A program made the translations under genes and the position numbers. The notes under the pieces were generated by a model. It was not told the DNA's origin and searched no databases. It was given only the letters and a program-made list of their open reading frames with translations. Shown in pieces: positions 1-11,100 of a stretch of 64,000 nucleotides of DNA (within the stretch, counting starts at the first letter, position 1; the number at the start of each line of letters is the position of its first letter). This stretch comes from Lichenostomus cassidix (Eukaryota > Chordata > Aves > Passeriformes > Meliphagidae): NCBI GenBank assembly GCA_008360975.2, contig CM039184.1, positions 52,976,797 through 53,040,796 of the forward strand, given 5' to 3'.

Positions 1-929
1 GGTTTTAATTATCAGTCCTCATTATTAATCAAGATAAGCAGCATTAACCTCTGTGACAGAACAAAAAAAAATCTGGTTCTGAAATATCAACAGGACATAT
101 TTAGTACATATTCACACCTACTGTAATCAGGTAACTATGTAACTATATTGTGTAAATGCAGATCTTTTAAGATTATGGTAAAGATTTAGTAAAAGCACTA
201 CAAGAAAAACATAGAGGTTAGTAGCTGAACTTGCAATTAAACTGCATTTCTCATTAATTTCAGGTTTGCATTTGACGCCTTAGAAGAAAGCACTCTATGC
301 AAATACTTATTCATCACTGATTTGCATGGAAATTACACATAGAAAAGCGCTAATTTGCAGGGAGTGAGTTATTAAATATTTCTTCAATAATTAAAAATGA
401 ACTAGCAGAAACAAGGGCTACAATTAAGTCATCTTATTTTATGCACAATGTGTAGTTTGAACATATAGTTTCACTTGTCTCTAATTACCCCAGCTGAACA
501 GCATGCCTCATCAACTGTTATAATTTCAGCCATTTAAACAGGTTTTAAGAGTAGCTTCTGTTGCTTCCTCTGGAAGAGGAAGAAACCTAAAGTCCGATAT
601 AAAGATGGTTCACTGAAAACCAGGACAAATCTTGTGAATACTAATAAAATGTTTCCAATGTATAAATATTTCAGTATTTTCTTTTTCTCAACTTCCACGT
701 ATGAAAAATGCTGTGGAAGTCAAGGGACACAATCAAAGTGCTGGGAAGTTCCTCAGGAAACTCACACTCCATCACTAATCTTTTGGCCTGCAGACTGAAA
801 TGCGCCTGTCCCAAACATTCTGCAACAACAAAAGGTAGACTATCTGCATTACTTTTGAAAAGTCATGGCAATCAGGTGAAGCCCCTGGTGACTGCAAAGA
901 AGGAAACATCACTCCTATTGAAAAAGAGA
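1..929. other. STIM2 intron 2, no gene seen
   Basis: AT-rich noncoding sequence downstream, in minus-strand sense, of STIM2 coding exon 2. I see no exon, RNA gene or clear repeat. The short plus-strand ORF at 708-953 has no recognisable protein character and runs into the CR1 element that follows. The next STIM2 exon lies beyond the left edge. Confidence 0.6.
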
Positions 930-1975
930 AGAAACGAAGACCTGAGAAACTAAAGACCAGTGAGCCTCACCTCTATGTTTTGGAAGATCATGGAGCAGAT
1001 CCTTGTGGAAGCAATGTTAAGACACATACAATGACGTGATCTGAGACAATCTAGCATGGCTTTACTAAGGGCAAATAGTGTCTGACTGATCTGGTAGCCT
1101 TCTGTGATGGAGTGACTGCAGTGGTTGATGTGGGAAGATCAACAAAAGTCATCTACCTAGACCACTGAAAAGCCTTTGACACAGTCCCATGTAACATCCT
1201 TATCCCCAGGTTAGAGAGAGATGGATTAGAAGGGTGGACTACTCGGTGAGTAAGGAATTGGCTGAATGGACATAGCCAGACAGCTGTGGTCAATCATTCA
1301 ATGCCCAGGTGGAGGCCAGTGATGAGTGGTACCCATCAGGGCTCTCTCTTGGGACAGGGGCTCTTTGATACCTTCTTCAACAACACAGACAGTGAGATCA
1401 AGTGCACCCTCAGCAAGTTTGCAGATGACATGAAACTGAACAGCACAGCTGAACCAACAGAAGGAAGGGGTGCCATCCAAAGGGATCAGGACAAACCTGA
1501 GAGGTGGGCCCATGAGAATTGCATGAAGTTCAAATGCAAGGTGCTGCACCTGGGTTGGAGCAATCCAAGACACAACTACAGACTGTGAGAAGAAATCATT
1601 GAGAGCAGCCCTATCAAGAAGGATTTGGGTGTGCTGATAGATGAAAAGCTGGACACAAGCCAGAAGTGTGCACTCACAGGCCAGAAGGTCAGCTGCATCC
1701 TGGGCTACATTCAAAGAGGAGTGGCCAGGGAGGCTCCAGGAAGATCTTACTGCGACCTTCAGTACATATAGGAGGGCTATACAAAAGAGGGAGAGCAACT
1801 TTTTACACAGGCAGATAGTGACAAGGCAGAATGGTTTTAAACTAAAATAGGAGAGATTTAGACTATGTGTTAGGAACAAATTCTTCGCTCAGAGAGCACT
1901 GGAACAGGCTGCACAGAGAAGTTGTGGATGACCCAATCCCTGGAAGAGTTCAGGGTCAGGTTGGATGGGGCCTGT
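930..1975 (+). mobile_element. CR1 LINE fragment, internally deleted
   Basis: Degenerate CR1 retrotransposon lying antisense in STIM2 intron 2. The plus strand gives broken reverse-transcriptase sequence in CR1 order: a stretch around 960-1260 resembling the region before the RT core; at 1286-1588 a frame with SGTHQGSLLGQGLF, then CTLSKFADDMKL (the FADD catalytic box) and CKVLHLG; then DLGVLIDEKLD near 1625-1655. At about 1700-1740 it jumps from the VARE region to the late 3' part (ATFSTYRR, then REHWNRLHREVVDDP in another frame), so roughly 150-200 bp expected in CR1 is missing. The terminal octamer repeats typical of CR1 are not present. Stops and frameshifts make it non-functional. It is old, to judge by its divergence. 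Exact ends are uncertain by tens of bases. Confidence 0.9.
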
Positions 1976-2916
1976 TGATGCTGTTTGCACACAGGCACAC
2001 AGAAAAGTAGCATCACATTAAATCTGCCAATGATAATTCATAATTTAACTCCTTCAGAGAGAACAATCTTCCCTTAGATGTTACAAAAAGGGATGACAAA
2101 ACAGGTATGTCATTCTTCTCCCATTCATCTACAGTGAACCACATGACAAAACCCTCATTTTTAGGGGGCATCTTCACCCCTTTGGTGTTCAAGCCTGTGC
2201 CTAACAATGGCCAGAAAGCAAAATAAGCAAGTACAGTGAAACTACACAGATATTTCCATTCCTACCCAGTAATTTTGAGAATCCAAATGGTAAAGTAGAG
2301 TAAATGCAAGGTCCTTTGCCAGGACCACGAAGAGCCTACCTACCAAACAATTCAAGCACAGACACAAAAAACTGCAGGCAGGTCTGAATAACCTTCCTTA
2401 GTTTATAACACTCAATTTAAACACAATTTGTAAGCACCATATTCTTACTACTTGCCTGTAAAATCTAAGCAAAACCAGAAGTCTTTCTTCTAGACTGCTA
2501 TCTGTAACAGGTATTGTTTTGCACCATGAAGTGCCTGCCACAGATCTAAGGTAAATAGGAAAGCCCAGTGATGCCTTAAGTAAGAAAACTTGGAGCAAAG
2601 CAACTGTAACACCAAGAGATGGATCACATCAACCTCACTGCAAGCTAAATCATCACCATTTGCCTACCTCTAACACCAATCACAAAAGTAGCAGCTTTTA
2701 TACACATTCATACAAAACCTTCCTTTAGGCTAGAACAATGGACAGTAATATCCCATTTCATCTAGAAATTAGACTTTCCTTCCATATTTGTCTGAGGAAA
2801 GGGATTAAGAAAAACAGCAATGACTACTCAAGTGCTGAAAGATAAAGAGCAGCCATACAAAACAAAAGGATAAAAAAGGCTTCATGTATGCACAAGTAAA
2901 GTTTTTTTACTCCTAC
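1976..2916. other. STIM2 intron 2, exon-proximal part
   Basis: Noncoding intron sequence between the CR1 fragment and the donor site of STIM2 coding exon 2. The splice donor (GTAGGA on the minus strand) occupies the last bases. Short minus-strand ORFs here look random. No repeat or RNA gene was recognised. Confidence 0.6.
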
Positions 2917-3047
2917 CTCATCACTTTCATCTACTTCGATACCACCGTCTTTGTCATCATCCATTTGCTTATGGATCATGCGGAGAGCTTCTAGGCTGAA
3001 TCGATCCTCCTCAGTGAAGCATGGTGGGCTGAGTAAACTGCAGGGAT
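2917..3047 (-). CDS. STIM2: STIM2 coding exon 2 (EF-hand, ER calcium sensor)
   Basis: The exon is 131 nt, entered in phase 1 and left in phase 0. It is bounded on the minus strand by an acceptor (TTCCTTTTAG) and a donor (GTAGGA). Joined to exon 1 it reads TDPCSLLSPPCFTEEDRF, then EALRMIHKQM, then the twelve-residue EF-hand loop DDDKDGGIEVDE with acidic residues at loop positions 1, 3, 5 and 12, ending SDE. STIM2 is a single-pass ER membrane protein whose luminal EF-hand senses falling ER calcium and lets the cytosolic part activate ORAI channels. The two cysteines seven residues apart match the luminal cysteine pair known from STIM1. The loop is closer to STIM2 than to STIM1. Translation runs into stop codons beyond the donor, as expected for intron. 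The SAM domain, membrane segment and coiled coils lie in exons outside the window. Confidence 0.97.
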
Positions 3048-4514
3048 CTAAAGGAACAAAAAAACCCCAAAACAACACAAATATTATTTACTGTCCCTTC
3101 AGAATATAAAGCCCCCAAGCAAAAGAAAGGGTTTAAATTTCTGTATTGTGTGCCTGTACTTCACTGCACATAATCAGCAGGTCATACATGTCAAATTTAA
3201 CTGTAAAATAGTAATTCTTACAAAGGTAAAAGGGTTGTGTGTGTAAATCAACTCTTTTTTTATCCAAGTAGGAGTCACAAAAAATAGGCTGGAATAGTTT
3301 TGACTCTTCCGTTTATTTTTTCCATCCCAGTAACTTACTATCTCCACTTTTTCTTTTATCATCGACCTTAGTTTATGTTGTTGCCATGGCAAATTAAGTC
3401 ACCACATTTCCCAGCCTCCTTTCTGAAAGTATGGACTAAACAAAGAGCAGTGGAGGAAAAGTAAAAGAATTGTCATGTCTCCAATCATAGCTTCTTAAAC
3501 AGATAACAAAGGGATGGTAATGACATTGCAGATCAAATTCTAAATAGGTGGTATTACTGAACACAAAATACTCAAGGAGGACTGTAAGAGCAGGAAACAT
3601 ACTGCAAAGAAAATTCAGCTGATAGTAGTACACAGTGTATTAGTCCTGTACACTCTGATCACAAACTGCAGTCATGGTAGAGCAGGATTCCTAGTCAAAA
3701 ATAGTACATTTTCATTTGCATTCATTACTGAAGGTTCATGATTTGCACACAGCTGATGGCTCAGCTTGCACCACATCAAATTGCTAAATCTGTGTTCTTT
3801 CCCTTCTACAAAGCACATGCCAAATGTTCCAAAATTCTACAATGCATGATGATCAACCATCACCACACTGGCCTTGCACAGACCTTGACATTAACTAATA
3901 GCAGCTATTTCATTAATTCTGATGTACTGAACACCAGCAAAGAACAGAAGGTGGAGAAGGATACAGAAGTATTTTTTTTGAAGTTGAACTTTAATAAGGT
4001 AGTGAACTCCCACTGTACTTGCCGTTATAAAAATGCACTGACTAGTTCCATAAACTGTTACACTACACTTAAAGCATATGAATGCAAATACAAATTGAGG
4101 GAGCATACAAGTGATTTTTGCTTCTTCTAATCTATCAAAGGATTAAGCTTTCTTGTTGCTATAGTGTTTATTAAAAGGCTCACTTATATAACTCAAGGAA
4201 GCACATCTAGAAAAAGAGAGGAATCAAACGTTTTCAGAGAAAAATTAATTTTTTGTTCTATGATTTCATACCAGCTGGATTAGCATGATTCTGCTTTTCT
4301 GTCTAATATAAATTTTAAAATAATAAAAAAACAAAATAAAGGAATGCATAAGGCTACAAAGCAGGAAGTGCAAAGATAACAACCATGACATAGCTGGAAT
4401 CTCAGACACATAATTAACAGGATTGGTTTCCACAGCCAGACATGAGTCAATGTATTCTCACTTCATACATAAGTTTTATTATACAAAAGTTAACAGAAAT
4501 CTGTTCTCTCTCCC

Positions 4515-5240
4515 TGTGGCAGGACAGACACCCCCCCCCCCCCTTCTCTCTCTCTCCCTGATTGCTAGCCGAGATCGATGGCTCAGATTAAGTCAATGGC
4601 TTAATCCTGACTATCAGTGCTGGCGTCTGGAACTCAGAGCGAGACACTGAGAGAATGTGAAGAATTTTCAGGTGACTGCAAATACACACTCTTTTCCCTA
4701 TAAAACACCACGAAAAACTCAGTAAAATCAGAAGCTTTATACATAGAACATGGAACGTGAAGTAAAAGCTTTCTCCCCTGAGTTTGGACGCAAACTTTGT
4801 GGTTACTTCCCGAGGGATTGAGTGAGGACGCTGATGTATCTCCAGCTCCAAAAACTGGATTTGGTGAGATCATTGAGTTTCCTAAATTGTATTATTCCGG
4901 CTAACTTATAGGTACCTTTCTTAACTTGCATTTCAGCTAGCTCAAGCAAGCATTTCTTAACTTGCATTATCGTTCAAGCAAGCATTTCTTGCGTTTTGAC
5001 TATCTTTATAGTTCAAGCAAGGTTTTACCCCATAATTGCATTTTTAGCTACCATAGTGTTGCAATTATGTATTCATTGTGTGTCTATGTGTGTCAATCTG
5101 TTCTATGTTTGTATGTTTGTTATGTTCTGTGTCAAATAAATGGTATTTTTAGACAAATCGGCCAGATATCAAAGAATCTTGCGAACGGGACGAAGTCTTG
5201 GGGAACTAGCTGTCTTAAAGCCTGTCAAACTGCAAAAGCA
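4515..5240 (+). mobile_element. Probable LTR-type insertion (solo LTR-like)
   Basis: This segment has many CpGs (for example in GCCGAGATCG, GGCGTC, GGACGC, CCCGAGG and GAACGGGACG), while the surrounding intron is strongly CpG-depleted, which suggests a younger insertion. It starts near TGTGGCAGG followed by a C13 tract and a CT tract. It contains three ~35-bp direct repeats (4917-5022) and has an AATAAA at 5135-5140 about 100 bp before its apparent end. This layout fits the U3-R-U5 pattern of a solo endogenous-retrovirus LTR in plus orientation. No coding region or second LTR is seen, the ends are not certain, and no target-site duplication could be confirmed. A non-LTR origin remains possible. 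Confidence 0.45.
4917..5022 (+). repeat. Three imperfect ~35-bp tandem repeats
   Basis: Units at 4917-4952, 4953-4984 and 4985-5022 each begin TTTCTT and end with TCAAGCAAG. The first two share TTTCTTAACTTGCATT and the third is more diverged. Repeats of this kind are common in the U3 enhancer part of LTRs, which supports the call on the enclosing insertion. Confidence 0.85.
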
Positions 5241-5378
5241 CATAAATCTCCTCTCTCCCATGCAAGACACTCCCCATGCATCAATTTAAAAAAAAAAAAA
5301 AAGTCAACAGAAAAAACCCACTGACACTGTCCAAGAACTGAGAGGTGTTGCTTGTAGAACTATTTCATATAATTCAAA

Positions 5379-5490
5379 GACAGATTTCTATATTTATTAG
5401 TTACTAAATTACTAAATATTAAATATTACTAAACATTTAATTAGGAAAATAATAATTATTATTACTAATTACTAAATATTAAACCAGACT
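5379..5490. repeat. AT-rich imperfect tandem repeat
   Basis: Repeated TTACTAAAT and AATATTA motifs form a low-complexity stretch just after the LTR-like insertion. No function is implied. Confidence 0.5.
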
Positions 5491-8119
5491 AATCACAAAC
5501 AATATAATTTTCAGCTTTGGAATGCAACTGATATTTTATGGTGTAGCTCTTTTTAACATTTAAAAATATCTATTTTATTTGTCCATCTTCATATTATTAC
5601 AAAAGGTTTAATTTGCACAATACTCAGTCTTTAGATTTTTGCCTTGCAATGAAAAAATTACTAACATTGGAGAGGTTAAAGGACCTATCCCTGTAATTAT
5701 AGGATGCTTGGTGTAGAAAGGTTTCCCTTGCAATAATAATGAATCACCTCAAAGTTCTTCTAATAATTAAATTCCCATGGTGATGAACAAAAAATATTAT
5801 TTTACTTAAATACAATCATATCAGAAGAACAATCTTTGTATTACAGGTTTTGATCTACAGTGTATCTTAAGTTAGAAGAAAGTGTAATTGTCAGAACAGA
5901 TAAACAGATCCCTCAAACACACCCAACTTGTTTAATTTGTACTTAATTCTATTCTAACATGGAATTAAATTTCAGATACATGTGTTCACAGTTTGCAAGC
6001 ACTCCAGTGTTTTTCCATTTTGTTCAGCTGAAATCCCAGTTTTTCAAATCAAAAACATTTTCTCCAAGTACATTTTCTCACAACCGAGGTTGATTGGTTC
6101 CTTAATCAGGGTTCTTATCTTAAATATGCCTTTTTAGGATATTTAAGCACGAAGGCATTTTAAAGAGCTATGGCTTTTCTTGAGAGAAGTAAACAGGCTG
6201 CTTGTGCTTCAAATGTCCCATGTGCTGGCTCCAAGAACACTTGATCTCTCTCTCTTTTAAGAGCCGACAGAGTGCCAATTGCTCTTTTTGGGACTGAGAA
6301 ACAGAGCAGGACCACATGTCAACTGTAATAAAAATTAACCCACTCTAAAGAGAATCCTGCTTTACTTTCAAGCGGATTTTCATCTGGTAAAATTAAGCAT
6401 TTAGACTGACAGACTGACAACACTGGTCATCAGCCCCTTGTTCAGAGAACAATCTCAAAACAAACTACAAAGCCACAACCCAAAGATTAAGTGAAAAGCG
6501 TTTCACAAGCATACCTATGGAGCTCTACCAAATCCAAAACACAGCTGATGGAAATTTAATCATCTGCAGTTCTGCAGAACATTCTGTCATACAGTAGTTT
6601 GCCTCAACTGCATGGCAAAACCAATTCAAATTAATACTAGATGAAGTGTGGCTAGTGAGCTGGATGTCTGTGAAGTTTCTAGGATAAAAATCAAAAGTCT
6701 CAAGACACAGCAAACACTGTAAATAGAGCCCTGAAGCCCCACAACAAATCATAAGACTAGTTGATAAGTTCTCGCTTTGAATTGGCACTATTGAAGGTGT
6801 TCTGGGATTCTAAACCTTCTCTCATACTTTAAGGACAAACCTAATTTAATGTCTAGACCAATTTTTCCTCCTAGTCTGGAGTGTAATCATAAATGCACTC
6901 AGTCCAAAATCATCCTCACAGGAAAGAACAGAGATGATAAATTCACTCGGGGAGTGAACCAATAGCTTGGAATTTGAGTTTTCCTTTAATGAAAAGCACC
7001 AAAGAATTAGCAAAGGAAACAAAAGAGAGAAGGTGGACAAGAGGCATAAAAGCACAGCAGATGTCACTCCAGACACGAGTTATTTTATACCTCAGTTTTT
7101 CATGCTGCTCAGAAGCGAGGAAGTTTCAGAACTACCACCTGAAGTTTCAGATCATAATAAAGAGGGAATTTGTTCCTAAAAATCTAAGTGGCAGACTTGT
7201 GGCTCAACAAACTTGGCGGAGGATTTTGAAGGAAACCCTCCTCCTGCCTTGAGGCAGTAACTGCCTCCCAGCTCAAAGGCAAAGAGGGAAGTCCTCACCA
7301 GTCCATAGGAGTCTCCCATAGGAGACAGTCTGAAAAGGAAACAAGCACAGTTATCCAACCCCAGGTAAAGAAAACTTTGTATTTATAGATTAAGGGAAAA
7401 TAACACTTCACACCCTTTCCCCCCCCCACTCATCTCTTCAGTGAGACTGAAATAGGGTGAGACTACAAAAACTTTCAGTTTGACATTTCCCTTTAAAGTT
7501 AAATTCACAGCTCTTTTTTCCATTTCCTGAAAACAACAGAAGTTAAACTTAAAATGTGATGTTGTCAACACAAGGCAGTAAGGAAAATTAATTACACCCT
7601 TATCTTCAAGCACTCATCTCAGCAAAGCCCCTGAACTTTATTTAAGAACACACCATCAGAAGCGGTTCCAAAGCAAAAAGGTATATGCACCTCATAGTCC
7701 TTCATCCATCTTGCATTTACTTCCCCCTAAACATCTGCAAATATTACAGACCAACAAACAGGGAATAAGCCTGCAGTTCTCTCTCACACACCCCTTTTTG
7801 CATATGGACAATGGAGCACAAAGCTATGGCTGTGCCTAGCCTGACAGAATGACTCCAACCAGGTGTTCACAGTTCCAGTTTGGAACTTTTCAATACCTGA
7901 AAAAGCCTTTTAAAGAATACAGGGACACACAAAAGCTTTATTATTTTTCACAAGTACCTGGAATCAGCTACTTCAAAATTTAAATTAAAAATTTAAATGC
8001 CTTTAAATTTTCCCATTAGTTCACTCAGAGCAGAGTAACAGTTGGGAGTTATTTGAACAGACTGACTAACTGACTACTACACAATCATTTTTTTTCTCTG
8101 AGGATGTTCAGCATTAACC

Positions 8120-8154
8120 AAAAAAAAAAAAAAAAAAAAAGCAAAAAAAAAAAA
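8120..8154. repeat. Poly-A tract, interrupted
   Basis: A run of about 21 A, then GC, then 12 A. No recognisable retrotransposon body lies directly upstream, so this is annotated as simple sequence only. Confidence 0.85.
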
Positions 8155-11100
8155 GCAAGCTTTTTTAACAGTAACATATGGCAGTCCTATGGAAGCCCTA
8201 AGGGTTTCCATGCCTGCCTTTTACTGTACCATGTTGTGCTACGTTTATGATTCCTCATTCCTAAAAAGCCATCTGGGATAAAGGGAAGCCTCACAGCAAA
8301 GGCAAGCACTATAAAGCATCAACTTCCTAAGTATACGCTCTCATCTTAAAATAACTGTTTCAATACGCCATGATGACAGAAGTGGATTTATTTGCATTTT
8401 CCAAACACAAAGGAGGTGTCCACAACACCTCCAAATCCCTGCCATATGTATCTTCACCTAACTGGGATTATTATTTCCCTACATTTTGTCGTGCTTCAGT
8501 TTCACATGTACTTTAATACATTGCAGTTTCTTAATCAAGTCAGTGACACCTTTCAAGGCAAAAAATCTGTAAGAGAACAACAATTATTAAAGACCTGAGT
8601 ACAAACTGGAGTGTCAGATACAACACAGATTAATGAAAATAACGAAAAGCAAGAGTTTTCAAAAATTTTACCTGATGTTCAAAATAGCTATTCACAGTAA
8701 AGGCAACAAATATGTTTTTATCTTCAATCCTTACATAAGGTGTCACTAAAACCTTCAAATGCTTGAGACACAGCCTCAGAGTGAGCTTCTTTTAATCTTT
8801 CAATTAAAAGCTCCCAAAGCAAATCACTCCTACTCTTAATAATTAAACTCCTCCATATGGCAAGTAGGCTGAGCAGCATCTAACAGTTAACTTGACAAAG
8901 TAATTTGTGACATTATTTTTCATTCTAATTATTTAAATAAAAATCCATCACTGCAGCACATCTTTCCACTAAAAACATTTTTTTTTTAAAAACAGACAAA
9001 ATTTTGACAGAAAGTGTAGAATACCTTATCTTCTAACCACAACACTGATGTTACTTAAATGAGCTTTGTGAAGAGGAAAATGCAATAATACTAATGACAG
9101 CAAGGCAAGGGGGAGGAGTGCAACAGAAAAGCACATTCAGAACATTGTTGTCCTCAAAGAATTTGAAAATGTTTAGTTTTGCATTAGGTTTTTCCATTGC
9201 TCTATATTAGAAATTTAGGTAACTTCTATAAACTCATGCAGTAACAGTAGATTAAATTCATAGATGAAACTCCTGACTGCAAAGTCAGGTATCTGAAGCA
9301 CTTGCTTCTGAATACATGTGTAATGCTTAATGACTGGTAACACTGCAGTTTAACAGACAAAAAAAATCAACAAAAGCCCCAAACTATTTGCAGATAAGCT
9401 CCATGAAGACTACCATGATTCTTTTAAAATCCATTAAACACCTTCAGTAAAAAAATGACTTTTCAAATGGCCTTAAAATAAATCATTACAACTTCCATAT
9501 GTATAGAAGTGATTTTCGCATGAGAGATCCAAATCTGATTTTTATCACTATTAAAAAGTGTCCATTTATTCTCCTATTTCAGTATATTTTCATATATACA
9601 GATCAATTAGATTCTTTCCCCCGCATGGAAACTTGATGAGGCAAGCAAGGCTTTGATTTTTTTCCTAAACCATCACTAGCTCATCTCTGCCTTCTCCACA
9701 CCCACAAAAAAGCTGTCTAATTCCGAACTTCAACTTCATTCTCTATACACAGAAGGGGAAAAAGGAATATCAGTGAGATCGATTTATTTAAAGCAGAAAT
9801 TCAGTCAAATAATGTTATTAGCAAAATCAAGTGTTAAGACAGGTTTATTGAGGCTTTTCTAATCTTTCCTAGGTAAAAGGCTTCAAAACAAGCAGCAGAC
9901 ACTTAATTTTCTGATCACTTGTGAAGACATTCAAAACATCAAACACTATCTTAGAAAAATATTCAAGAACTTTGTACCCAGATAAATGGTAACTCAAAGG
10001 AAAAGATATGACAGGAATTCTCTAGAGAGCTGGATTTGATGGCAAATTAATTTTGCTTTAATTTAACTGCATTAAAAGCAACTATTCCAAATCAGCAATG
10101 CTTGTTTAAAAAGGAAGTTGCAAAAAGGGGGCTGACTATGTTAATCATGCCAAGGATTATTCTGTCAAGACAAAAATAACAGTATAAATACTTCTTCATT
10201 TAGACTGATAGGAAATTAATTATCAAAATTACAACACTGCTCTATCTGACTAAATAAAAATCAAGAAGATGAATTCATGGCTTTTCCATCTCCTTCCCAC
10301 ACCCTCCCAGAGCAATTACACAGTTTGAAGGGAAGAGGAAGTTGGACAATTATTGTATACAATGGTCAAAGTAGACTGATTTAGAAGAGGAACTCCTGCC
10401 AACCCTAACAAAGCAGGACGAGAGGAAACTGGGAGATGCATCTTACGCAAGCCCTCTAAAATTCTGTTTTTTCCTTCTTCTAAACTTATTTGTACTTCTA
10501 TGATACATAGCATAAAAATCTACAAACACATATGGATATTCAGTGTAAAAAAAGATGCCAGATGTCTGATCCTTACTCTCAGCAATAGAAAAGTCTCTGA
10601 CTTTACTTACATTTATTAGTACAAGACTAAGAAGGGAAACACTTAAAGCAGTAAGTTTTCATGATTTGGTAGTGAAGACCGATTAACACATCTTCAGAAA
10701 TCCATGATGTACTCTGCACATTATAGTGATTATCAACACCTAAAATTATAATAGCTCCAAGAAAAAAAAATTTACAACTTTCAAATATGACCTGAATTCA
10801 CCTGGAATAAACACATCCTTCCCTCAAACAAAATTAAAAAGGACAGTCTGATCTTCCACATGTGTTTAGAAGTTACTGCTATTTGAGAAAAAGGATTAGA
10901 AAATTTTGAATTCATCTGTCAATAGAACATTCATTAAGCTGATGAAAAAAGTTAGGGATCTGTATTTATATGTACTTGGTGACAAGGCATAACATGCATC
11001 CAAGCACATATAACAACCCACTTCTAAGCTTTTTGTGTATTTTAGGTCTGATTGGTTCTTTACTGCTGTTCTAACAGCTTTCTCCCTTTTCTACCAGCAG

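Noticed and set aside
1298..1879. 193-codon minus-strand ORF
   Set aside because: Antisense shadow of the CR1 reverse-transcriptase region; no protein character of its own.
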